Assembly: GCA_964628465.1 (NCBI GenBank)
Contig: CAZVOA010000003.1
Location: 1-64,000 of the forward strand
Direction of reading: 5' to 3'
DNA length: 64,000 bases
From: JAFGPS01 sp964628465
Lineage (GTDB): Bacteria > Planctomycetota > Phycisphaerae > Sedimentisphaerales > Anaerobacaceae
This document shows, piece after piece, positions 54,556 through 62,779 of the stretch. Position 1 is the first letter of the stretch, and each line of letters opens with the position of its first letter. The notes under the pieces were generated by a model. It was not told where the DNA came from. It worked only from the letters and a program-made list of their open reading frames with translations, and did no database searches. The position numbers were made by a program, and so were the translations under genes.

Positions 54556-56459
54556 ACAAATTAATTAAAAAATTAAATATAAAAGCCAGTGCGAATCTTG
54601 ATAAGAGAGTTAGAGAAAGTATTTCCAGAGAAAAAGCTGAATTTCAGAAAGCTCGTTCGGATTTTCAAAGTTCGTTTATGCGGAGAGTAATCATGAAAAA
54701 CATAAAAACAAAACTTGCGGTTGCAGCTTCGCTTATAGTAATTTGTGCGATTATATTAAGCATTGTATTTAATAAAACTGAACCCGAAATAAAAATACAG
54801 ATTCCAGCCGAACTCGCGTCAATGAGTGTGGAAGAATTAATCAAATTGCATTATGGAACCGAAAACTCAGTTTACGATCCTAATATAATTAAAGCGGCAT
54901 TGCAGCAGGCACTTGATAAAAGGGAACCGGAACAGATTATTCAAATAGCCAAGAATGTTATCACGGAAAGTGGAACAGTTCCAAGGGGTATGGGAGGAGG
55001 GCGTGGTGCCGCACCGCCGGTTCATCCTCTCAGGCATATAAGCCGCACCAGTATCACATTTCCAGAAGTGATAGAAAAGTCTGATATATTCGTACATGCC
55101 AACCTTAAAGATATTGATATAAATGTCGATGATATAATTAAAGCTTTGATAGAGAAAGAGCAGTATAGAAATTTTGGGGATTATCTAAGTAAATACCGTG
55201 TATCATTACCCTTATATATTATTGAAACTCTGCCGAAAGATATATTAAAAAGAGGTAAAATGATGACACTCCCTGCTGTTATAAATGAAATGACGCTTAA
55301 TGAGTTGAAGAAAAATTCTGGTTATTATCTTTGCATGACTTTAGATAAGGATAATCAGCCTCACTTTCTTGACTATTTCTCAGGTGTTTATGCGGTTGAT
55401 TTTAACGATCCAGCTAATATTGAGTTTTGGCCATTCCTCTCGGATGCTCAGGATATACTGAAATATGAAAAAACTCCTGAACAGAAAACAATTGATTACT
55501 GGTCTTCTAAGTTAAATGGCGGCACTTTTTTACTGGCTCTTGAGTACATGAATATCTTACCAGATGAGATTATACCTGCAAATTCAATAATGGATGCTAT
55601 TGATATCAAATATGCGGAGTTGAGCGATCAAATACAAAAGAATTATAACGATGCTATCGCAAATGGAGAAACCCAAAGTGATGGTCAGGCGCGGACGATA
55701 AGCTATACTAACGCACCATTATTTGATAAGGCTATGAATCTGCTTGTGCGGGCAGGTGATAAAGACTGTATTAAAAGGATGATAGTTTTATTCGATAATG
55801 ATATTAAATCTGGTAATAAAAGTATTTTATGGCGGCGGGTTAATGATCAAAAAATAATTTCCTTAATAGTACGCATGAATATCGCTTTGCAGGAAAATGA
55901 CACCAATAACCGGCTGATAGATACTTATCTCAAATATAAAGACAAACCATTAGTAAGCCAGTACGCCAACTATAATCCTCCTGATGAGCAGGTTCGATTT
56001 GCCGGGTCATTGCTTAATGAGATAATCAGTTGTGCGGTTGATAATCAAGATGAAAAAAACATATCAATGCTTTCGGAAATGCTTCGTATGCCTGCTGATT
56101 TAGGTATAGCTTATACGACAATGGAAGAGATATGGAAGTATCTTGCTTCGAGCGGGAAATATGATATTCGTTCCGAGCTTGAGGATTTCCTTAAAGATCC
56201 AGCATTATTCAGTTTAAATGTCTCTTCGGCGTATTATTACGAACAGGCAGCTTTCCAGGTACTCAATAAACTTCCGGAAGATGTTCGTCCGAGCCAGGAA
56301 GAACTGGTTTATTATTTGATTATGATTTATAAGAGGAATAAGGACAATTCAAGCTGTGTGTATTTTGCAGTTAAGACACTTCAGGAAATGCAGAATTTAT
56401 CTGAATCGGAATGTTTGTCAATTCTGAATAATATAAATATTAAAGATGAATCTCGATAG
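54534..56459 (+). CDS. Membrane-anchored partner of the ECF sigma factor, large extracytoplasmic domain
   Basis: 641 residues. A charged cytoplasmic N-terminus (about 1-58, AEEINKLIKKLNIKASANLDKRVRESI) is followed by one membrane helix (about 61-80, LAVAASLIVICAIILSIVF) and an outside domain of about 560 mainly helical residues with no known catalytic motif. The overlap with the sigma gene and the single-span layout suggest an anti-sigma or sensory role. A planctomycete pattern of sigma genes followed by such proteins supports this, but no zinc-finger anti-sigma motif is present. The domain after residue 330 looks like helical repeats. Confidence 0.75.
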   Translation: MRPAEEINKLIKKLNIKASANLDKRVRESISREKAEFQKARSDFQSSFMRRVIMKNIKTKLAVAASLIVICAIILSIVFNKTEPEIKIQIPAELASMSVEELIKLHYGTENSVYDPNIIKAALQQALDKREPEQIIQIAKNVITESGTVPRGMGGGRGAAPPVHPLRHISRTSITFPEVIEKSDIFVHANLKDIDINVDDIIKALIEKEQYRNFGDYLSKYRVSLPLYIIETLPKDILKRGKMMTLPAVINEMTLNELKKNSGYYLCMTLDKDNQPHFLDYFSGVYAVDFNDPANIEFWPFLSDAQDILKYEKTPEQKTIDYWSSKLNGGTFLLALEYMNILPDEIIPANSIMDAIDIKYAELSDQIQKNYNDAIANGETQSDGQARTISYTNAPLFDKAMNLLVRAGDKDCIKRMIVLFDNDIKSGNKSILWRRVNDQKIISLIVRMNIALQENDTNNRLIDTYLKYKDKPLVSQYANYNPPDEQVRFAGSLLNEIISCAVDNQDEKNISMLSEMLRMPADLGIAYTTMEEIWKYLASSGKYDIRSELEDFLKDPALFSLNVSSAYYYEQAAFQVLNKLPEDVRPSQEELVYYLIMIYKRNKDNSSCVYFAVKTLQEMQNLSESECLSILNNINIKDESR

Positions 56460-56543
56460 AATATTCCTCCATCGATTCACGATAAATCAATTGTGGTATA
56501 TATTTGGTCCAAAGAAAAAACGGTCTTATTCAACTTAACTTTT

Positions 56544-57743
56544 TTATTTTTGCAATCTCGCGAGTTCGTCGCGGCACATTTTTAACTGGCTTTCGTCAGT
56601 TAGTTTTTGTTCGGCTTCCTTGAGGTGCTTTATCGCCAATTCCGGCTGGTTCAGATAGCGCGTGTACATAATGCCAAGCATTAATTCTACCTGCTCCGAA
56701 TATTCATATGTGCTGTAATGTTTTAAAAATTGCTCATAAGCTTTTGCGGCCTCGGCGTGTCTGTTCTGGCCGGTAAGCTGGTTTGCAATGTCTAACAGCT
56801 GCTGTCGCGGCAGAACCTGCTCGCTATCGTGAGTCATAAGCTTGAGATAAATATCAGCGGCTTCCGGTAAATTTCGCTCCGTGATTCTATTGCTGATTTG
56901 TAATCTTAATTGCATAGATTCTTCTTCAGCTTTTTCCTGAGCCGAAGTTTTTTTAATTTCTTTGGATGTTACGTATCTCGACGTTGCAGAGAACGGATCG
57001 AAGCCGCTCGAAACAGCATCCCTGAACTGGCGGCGTCTATTCCACTGTCTTATCATGTCCCAAAGGTCGAAATGTGAACTGCTTATAAGTTTGGCCGCAA
57101 GCATAAGTGTAATGGACAAAATGCCGAACGTATAACCGGCGATATGTGCTGTATAAGCTATGGAAGCAGGCTGATTTGTCAGACCCGGCTCAAGAAAATT
57201 ATCGAAAATTATGAGTTTGAACGCGATGAAATACAATGCAGGTATTTCTATTGTATTAATAAAGAAGAAGAACCACCAGAACACACTGATTAATGTTTGC
57301 GGGAATAATACAAGATATGCGCCCGTGACCGCCGCTACCGCTCCGCTTGCGCCCAGAACCGGCGAACTGCTTAACAGGCAATGACCGATTCCGCTGAAAA
57401 CCGCTCCTGCCAAATAGAATGCTGTATAGCCGACATTACCGAGTTTGTCATTTACGTTATTTCCGAATAAGTAAAGAAAAAACATATTGCCTATGATGTG
57501 CATAAGGCTGCCGTGCAGGAAAGCGTAGCTTACGAATTGCCATAAATGCAGATGATATTTTTGCGGGGTAAGTATGAGAATTTCTACCCATGGCCGCAAT
57601 TGTTCTTCCTGTTGTGTGATCGGATTTCTATAGACGTGATAGCTTAACAGGAATAGAACGATATTAGCCGCGATAATGATGTAATTCGCGTAAGGCGTTT
57701 TCCGCGGTCGGATACTTGTTCTATAAGGTAATATAAAAAACAT
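56544..57743 (-). CDS. Rhomboid intramembrane serine protease with C-terminal TPR region
   Basis: 399 residues. The rhomboid core has six membrane helices (about 18-220): HGSLMHIIGNMFFLYLFGN (78-95), the nucleophile Ser133 in LGASGAVAAVTG, and the general base His200 in YTAHIAGYTFG. It should cut single-pass membrane proteins in the inner membrane. After a basic cytoplasmic linker (about 225-290), residues 290-399 form TPR-like helices that may recruit substrates. A GCCCG/CGGGC hairpin ends one base before the start codon and no ribosome-binding site is evident, so translation may be controlled by the leader. Confidence 0.92.
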   Translation of the reverse strand: MFFILPYRTSIRPRKTPYANYIIIAANIVLFLLSYHVYRNPITQQEEQLRPWVEILILTPQKYHLHLWQFVSYAFLHGSLMHIIGNMFFLYLFGNNVNDKLGNVGYTAFYLAGAVFSGIGHCLLSSSPVLGASGAVAAVTGAYLVLFPQTLISVFWWFFFFINTIEIPALYFIAFKLIIFDNFLEPGLTNQPASIAYTAHIAGYTFGILSITLMLAAKLISSSHFDLWDMIRQWNRRRQFRDAVSSGFDPFSATSRYVTSKEIKKTSAQEKAEEESMQLRLQISNRITERNLPEAADIYLKLMTHDSEQVLPRQQLLDIANQLTGQNRHAEAAKAYEQFLKHYSTYEYSEQVELMLGIMYTRYLNQPELAIKHLKEAEQKLTDESQLKMCRDELARLQK

Positions 57744-57744
57744 A

Positions 57745-57763
57745 GCCCGTTATTGTACCGGGC
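57745..57763 (-). promoter_or_regulatory. Hairpin against the rhomboid start codon
   Basis: GCCCG and CGGGC form a five-pair stem with a nine-base loop, ending one base before the ATG on the minus strand. It occupies the place of the ribosome-binding site. Confidence 0.4.
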
Positions 57764-57789
57764 AAAGTGAAATTTAACAAGGCATAAAC

Positions 57790-57915
57790 GAAAAAGGACG
57801 GCTAAAAAGCCGTCCTTTAACACCAAAAAGATTTGGTACTATTTTCCCCCGTTTGGAAAACATCCTGCGGCCGGCGAAATTTTGTCTTAACCAGCCTCTC
57901 CCTCGGCGAGTATTA
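57790..57915 (-). ncRNA. Candidate structured leader or sRNA upstream of the rhomboid gene
   Basis: Four hairpins in order on the minus strand: GGCTGG/CCGGCC (57896-57869), TGTTTTCC/GGAAAATA (57862-57840), ACCAAA/TTTGGT (57837-57822) and GGACGGCT/AGCCGTCC (57815-57796) followed by five T residues. A G-U pair in the first stem is an A-C mismatch on the other strand, supporting minus transcription. TATAAT boxes on the minus strand at 57917-57912 and 57927-57922 could start it, the latter with TTGGCC 16 bases upstream. It lies 50 bases before the rhomboid start, the layout of an attenuator or of a separate sRNA. Confidence 0.5.
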
Positions 57916-58074
57916 TATCTGATTATAATATAAGAAATAAACCGGCCAATGAGTGAGCTTTTATAAAAAAATCCTTTATTTTTTCATAAATTTATAGTTC
58001 ATTAGTAAAAAAGTGTGCTATAAGGACTTATAACACGATATTCGTCAGTTATTTTGAGATAGGAGATTGAATTA

Positions 58075-59151
58075 ATGAATACCGAGATAATCAAAAACCG
58101 TGTCCGGGCGATTAGCCGTGAGCTTAAAAAAAATGAAATACATTGTCTTATAATCACCAAACCCGCAAACGTAACTTATACGACGGGTTTCCTGGGTGAT
58201 GATAGCTGGGCGATGCTGATTAATGGGCGCTCTTTCCTTGTAACTGACAGCCGATACACTGAACAGGCGCAGAACGAATGTCCATTATGCGCGATAGTTG
58301 AACGTCATGAGCCTTTGGCAAATGCGGCTGCGAGTGTGATTAAAAAATATAAATCCGTTGAAAATATCTCAGTCGAAGATACGACTTCTATCGCTGAGTT
58401 TGGACTGATAAAAAAATCTCTCAGGACGAAAGTTAATACAGTTGGCGGCGTAATTGAAAAAATCCGTATGACGAAAGATGAAACAGAAATAGCCGCGACA
58501 AAAAAAGCCGCTGCGATAGCGACTAAAGCTCTCGCGCAAACTCTCCCGAATATAAAACCCGGCATGACAGAAAGCGAAGCAGCGGGATTGCTTGATTTCC
58601 AGATTAGCAAACTGGGTTCGACGAACAGTTTCGAGACGATAGTCGCGTTCGGTCCTAACGCTTCGATAGCGCATCATCGGCCAACTTTAAGAAGGCTGAA
58701 GAAAAACGATACGATTCTGATTGACTTCGGCGCAAAATACAACAGCTATTGCAGTGACATTACGCGATGTTTTATTATGGGAAAGCCGGATGAATTTTAC
58801 CAGACAGTTTACGATATTGTGGAAAAGGCACAGCAGGCGGCGATAAAAAAAGTCAAAGCCGGTATTACAATTAAAGAACTCGACTCGGTAGCGCGTGACA
58901 TTATCAGGCAATCTGATTTACCAGTTTATGGCCACGGAACAGGTCACGGCCTCGGTATAGAAATACACGAGTCACCATTCCTAAATGCTCAAGCCAAAGG
59001 TGTATTACAGGTTGGACAAATAATCACAATTGAGCCGGGTGTTTATATACCAAACGTTCTCGGTATTCGTATAGAAGACGATTGTCTTGTTACAAAGACC
59101 GGCTGCGAAATCCTGACCCGAAATTGCCCGCATAGTCCTTTATTAAAATAA
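58075..59151 (+). CDS. Xaa-Pro aminopeptidase / M24 family peptidase
   Basis: 358 residues: an N-terminal creatinase-like domain (about 1-130) and the pita-bread metal domain. The five metal ligands lie in recognisable motifs: LIDFGAKYNSYCSDITRCF (two Asp), GHGTGHGLGIEIHESP (His), TIEPGVYIP (Glu) and GIRIEDDCLVT (Glu). It removes N-terminal residues before proline, in the cytoplasm. This type often precedes efp or accB, but here it is followed by a repeat and unrelated genes. GGAG precedes the ATG by about 8 bases. Confidence 0.94.
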   Translation: MNTEIIKNRVRAISRELKKNEIHCLIITKPANVTYTTGFLGDDSWAMLINGRSFLVTDSRYTEQAQNECPLCAIVERHEPLANAAASVIKKYKSVENISVEDTTSIAEFGLIKKSLRTKVNTVGGVIEKIRMTKDETEIAATKKAAAIATKALAQTLPNIKPGMTESEAAGLLDFQISKLGSTNSFETIVAFGPNASIAHHRPTLRRLKKNDTILIDFGAKYNSYCSDITRCFIMGKPDEFYQTVYDIVEKAQQAAIKKVKAGITIKELDSVARDIIRQSDLPVYGHGTGHGLGIEIHESPFLNAQAKGVLQVGQIITIEPGVYIPNVLGIRIEDDCLVTKTGCEILTRNCPHSPLLK

Positions 59152-59166
59152 ACGTGTTAACCTAAT

Positions 59167-59219
59167 GTCATACCCGCGCAGTTTTCGAAGAAATAGATTC
59201 CCGCCTGCGCGGGAATGAC
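59167..59219. repeat. GTCAT...ATGAC palindromic intergenic element
   Basis: Fifteen-base inverted ends, GTCATACCCGCGCAG and CTGCGCGGGAATGAC, with one mismatch, enclose an inner hairpin ATTCCCGC-CTGC-GCGGGAAT (59197-59216). GC-rich in an AT-rich genome, and of the REP/MITE type common in bacteria. It may also act as a terminator for the peptidase gene, though no T run follows. Confidence 0.6.
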
Positions 59220-59364
59220 AAGTCTCTGTTTGTTGCTGTAATAGATTTATATGAAAAAATAAGTATAGCGATTTACAATAAAAGTGATATAATTTTTAGA
59301 AATTATGGATTAGTGATTAAAACATGGTAATAAGAGGATAAAAAATTATTATGAGAGGATAGCC

Positions 59365-61215
59365 ATGACAAACAAAAGCCGCATTAGAACATTAATTATT
59401 TTCCTTTTTCTCGCAATATTTTCATTTACATTATATTTGACCAGCCAAAAGCAAAAGTGGAATATAGGCTGGGGCAAAGGACTTCTTTCAATCTCTGAGA
59501 GAAAATATTATTCTAATCGTATTATTCGAATTATCGAAAACTGGCGGCAAGCAGCACACCAAGCCAATAACGATATTACAAAACCATTACCAGAATCATA
59601 TAAAACATATTTCATTATCGATCTGGAAAAAAAGGCTCTCTGGATAGAAGAGAATGGACAAATCAGAACAGAGAATTGTATTGAATTATCCCCAGAAACG
59701 AAATGGTCTCTTTATCATATTACTCCTGAGGGCTATACTGAGCTTTCAGGCCGTACAGCTCTTAAAATCAGAGGTTTAGCCACAAACTGGAGTGCTCCGG
59801 AACGATTTAATCTGGTTGGGCAGGGAATTAAAGGTTATATAGTTATTGATTTTAATTCGCATTACAAATATGCTTCTTATAACGCTGGTCCATTTGTAAT
59901 GCGTTCGATAAAAATTCAACCCCCCACTATAGATAAAGACCTGATTTATAGTTCTGTTGTAGCTACCAACGAAGAATATGAACAATATCTTGATACGATA
60001 TCTGATTCTAATGTGGTGGCAATTGAAAATGAAAAAATCAAGGCTTGGAATAAAATTGAAAAATACTTATATATGGAATTTGAAAGACAGTTTCCGAAAA
60101 AAGGTTATGATTTGACAAACACTGAAATTAAACCCGGACCTGATTATTCTGCGGCACGTGCTTATATTAATATTCGAAAAACAAATATCTTAGAAAGGAT
60201 TACAGATCATAGGTCTAAGCATCATGGGTATAGCATATACATTGATCATCTTGGTAATGATATCTGGTATGCGAAAAATGTTCCTAATCCTCATCCTGAT
60301 CCATCAGGAACAGAAGAAAATAAACCAGTGCTGGATTTTGAATTTCTTACAAGTCCAAATGGATTTATTAAAGGTTCAAAACGTGTAGAGTTACTTAAAA
60401 AAGGAAGAGAGTTTCAGCAAGCTCCTGCTGTCCCAGAGTCAAAATGGAAAATGACTTTATCTAATGGCGCTGAATTTGAATTTCTTGGTATCCATGATAA
60501 TACTAATCCTGACGCAAAATGGTGGGGGCCGGATGGTAGTTTACTGGATTATATACCAAATTATAATAAGGAGCTATACGATCCATTTATAAGTGATGAT
60601 ATTATTTGTGAAGTAGCTTGGCGATCAACTCCTAATATTGTATCCGATGTCACACTTGAAGGAGGGGAGAAATTCATTCTTCGTGAAGTTATAAATAGAT
60701 ATGGCGATAGATATCTAATATCTCATGGAACTAAGGTTTTCAAGTTTGATAATTACCCTCAAATGACAACATTTAAGGCAAAGGTAAGTATTACAGATTG
60801 GAAAATACCATTACAAATAAGCAATAAACCTGGAGAAATAAATTTTCTTAATAAAAAAAGGATTGTTCTGAATCCCCCTGAAATTGAAAACGAACAGCTA
60901 ATAGTAAAATGTTACGAAGAAAGCTATGTAGAACTGACTGAATATAAAACCGATTTTGCGATTATAGTTAATAACGGTTCAGAAACTAAAACAGTTTCTC
61001 TTACTAATTTTGCAAGACAACGGCCACATGAAGTTAAAGAAGGTATGAATGAGTATGCATATATTATTAAGGATTATAATATAGATCAAATTGAGGGAGT
61101 CTGTTTTCGATATCAGCCATACCAACCATATAGTTATATAATATTCAAGAATATTTCACTTGTTCCGGGACAGGACCAGGGATTTGAGATTGAAGTTATA
61201 GAAGCAGAGGAATAA
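59365..61215 (+). CDS. Membrane-anchored protein of unknown family, paralogue A
   Basis: 616 residues. A single N-terminal membrane helix (about 8-26, TLIIFLFLAIFSFTLYLT) anchors an outside domain. Shared with the next gene: NIGWGKGLLSISERKYYSN after the helix; a segment YFIIDLEKKALWIEENGQI (about 93-111) that faintly recalls the start of L,D-transpeptidase domains but without their HxxG/SHGC catalytic parts; and the block PESKWKMTLSNGAEFEFLGI...WWGPDGSLLDY (about 355-395), a pattern I associate with planctomycetal membrane proteins. It ends FKNISLVPGQDQGFEIEVIEAEE. Compared with its neighbour it has about 100 extra residues before this end. Function unknown. Confidence 0.75.
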   Translation: MTNKSRIRTLIIFLFLAIFSFTLYLTSQKQKWNIGWGKGLLSISERKYYSNRIIRIIENWRQAAHQANNDITKPLPESYKTYFIIDLEKKALWIEENGQIRTENCIELSPETKWSLYHITPEGYTELSGRTALKIRGLATNWSAPERFNLVGQGIKGYIVIDFNSHYKYASYNAGPFVMRSIKIQPPTIDKDLIYSSVVATNEEYEQYLDTISDSNVVAIENEKIKAWNKIEKYLYMEFERQFPKKGYDLTNTEIKPGPDYSAARAYINIRKTNILERITDHRSKHHGYSIYIDHLGNDIWYAKNVPNPHPDPSGTEENKPVLDFEFLTSPNGFIKGSKRVELLKKGREFQQAPAVPESKWKMTLSNGAEFEFLGIHDNTNPDAKWWGPDGSLLDYIPNYNKELYDPFISDDIICEVAWRSTPNIVSDVTLEGGEKFILREVINRYGDRYLISHGTKVFKFDNYPQMTTFKAKVSITDWKIPLQISNKPGEINFLNKKRIVLNPPEIENEQLIVKCYEESYVELTEYKTDFAIIVNNGSETKTVSLTNFARQRPHEVKEGMNEYAYIIKDYNIDQIEGVCFRYQPYQPYSYIIFKNISLVPGQDQGFEIEVIEAEE

Positions 61216-61237
61216 ATATTTTTGGGAGAGGATAGCC

Positions 61238-62776
61238 ATGACAAATAAAAATCGTATTAATATTTGTATAGTTATATTGGTTATTGTGGCTATTTTATTA
61301 TTACTATTTTCCCGTTGGAATCAATACAGTTTCGGCTGGGGTAAAGGCAATATATCTGTTTCAGAAGCTTCGTATTATGGAAACAATATGAAACGCATAA
61401 TTGTTAATTGGATGAAAACAAGGGATAACGCGAATTTCAGTGACGATGGATATTATGATGATTCGTATCAGTCTTATCTTGTATTCGATCTTGCAAAGCA
61501 AGCCATGTGGATGGAAGATAATAGCCGGATTTTAAAAGACAATTATATGGAATTTCCAGCAGGTATGAAATGGGCTTTTTATCATATTACTCCGAATGGA
61601 AAGACGGAATTAACAGACCGTATAATTTTGAAATACAGGGGATTTGATACCAACAGGCAAATTCAAGAGGCTTTTTTTCTTGTCGGTACCGGCCGGGGTA
61701 AAGGATATCTCAATTGTCAAGTCTATGGTCATGGCGGCGAAGCTGGTTATAATAATAATGTATTTGCCATGCCGCAAATCAATTTCCCATCCTCAACAAG
61801 AAATGATTTGTTTGGTTCTCTCATTGTATCTGACGAAGAGTATAAGAAATACCGTGACTCTTTAACTGATTTAACTTTGCCGCAATCGGAACAATTATCA
61901 GTTGTTGAGCAAAACAAAGAAGCATGGAACAAAATTGAGAAGTTCTTATACCAGGAAATTGAAAAACAGGTGAACGCAAAGGGCTTCAAGCTGAGAAATA
62001 TTTTAATTATTCCCGGTCCGGATTATTCCGCGGCAAATAGTAAAATCGATGCACGAAACAATAACAAAATACTGCAAAAATTATTTGGTGGCATATCAAG
62101 ATTAGATATGACTCTTAAAATTGATAATCTTGAAAATGATACATGGTATGTAAAAGGTAAAGATAATTCCGGATTAAATCCAAATCAGAAAAGTAAATAT
62201 GATATTGAATTTCTTGTCAGTGATAAAAATAAAATAGCAAAATCACAATATAACGAGCTGCTTGAAAAAGGAAGACAGATACAAAAACCTTTTGTCATTC
62301 CGGAATCGAAATGGCAGACAACGTTAGCTAACGGCATGAAAATTGAGTTTCTCGGAATCTGTGAAAATCCGAGTGCCGGAAAGCAATGGTGGGGACCTGA
62401 TGGAACTGTTGTTGATTATGTGCCGTATATCAATAATTTAGAGTACGACAAAACCAACGCAAACAGTAAAGTTTATGAATTTGTCTGGAGGATAACTCAC
62501 AGACCAGCTAATTTTGGTATTGCAACTTCATTTGAAGGCAGCAACGGTTCGAACCAAAGTATTTACACCGATAGATACGGCCTGAGTCTATGGCCAACGA
62601 ATAGTTTAAACATCCAAACTTCCAGTTTCGATAAATCAAAAACCAAAACTACTTTTAAAATTCTTTTTGATCAAAATAATACCAATAAACAAACAGTGCT
62701 ATTCAAAAATATCTCTCTCGTATCGGGTCAGAATCAGGGATTTGAGATTGAAGTTATAGCATCAGAGGACGAATAA
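61238..62776 (+). CDS. Membrane-anchored protein of unknown family, paralogue B
   Basis: 512 residues and clearly homologous to the preceding gene along its length: N-terminal helix (about 7-24), FGWGKGNISVSEASYYGN, YLVFDLAKQAMWMEDNSRI, GPDYSAA, PESKWQTTLANGMKIEFLGI followed by WWGPDGTVVDYVPY, and the same C-terminal KNISLVSGQNQGFEIEVI. The genes are 22 bases apart with identical ATGACAAATAAA-type starts after GAGAGGATAGCC, so a tandem duplication within one transcript is likely. No catalytic residues could be named. Confidence 0.75.
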   Translation: MTNKNRINICIVILVIVAILLLLFSRWNQYSFGWGKGNISVSEASYYGNNMKRIIVNWMKTRDNANFSDDGYYDDSYQSYLVFDLAKQAMWMEDNSRILKDNYMEFPAGMKWAFYHITPNGKTELTDRIILKYRGFDTNRQIQEAFFLVGTGRGKGYLNCQVYGHGGEAGYNNNVFAMPQINFPSSTRNDLFGSLIVSDEEYKKYRDSLTDLTLPQSEQLSVVEQNKEAWNKIEKFLYQEIEKQVNAKGFKLRNILIIPGPDYSAANSKIDARNNNKILQKLFGGISRLDMTLKIDNLENDTWYVKGKDNSGLNPNQKSKYDIEFLVSDKNKIAKSQYNELLEKGRQIQKPFVIPESKWQTTLANGMKIEFLGICENPSAGKQWWGPDGTVVDYVPYINNLEYDKTNANSKVYEFVWRITHRPANFGIATSFEGSNGSNQSIYTDRYGLSLWPTNSLNIQTSSFDKSKTKTTFKILFDQNNTNKQTVLFKNISLVSGQNQGFEIEVIASEDE

Positions 62777-62779
62777 TAC

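Noticed and set aside
59635..59760. L,D-transpeptidase (YkuD) domain in the anchored paralogues
   Set aside because: Only the opening strand pattern is similar; the catalytic His and SxGC region are absent.
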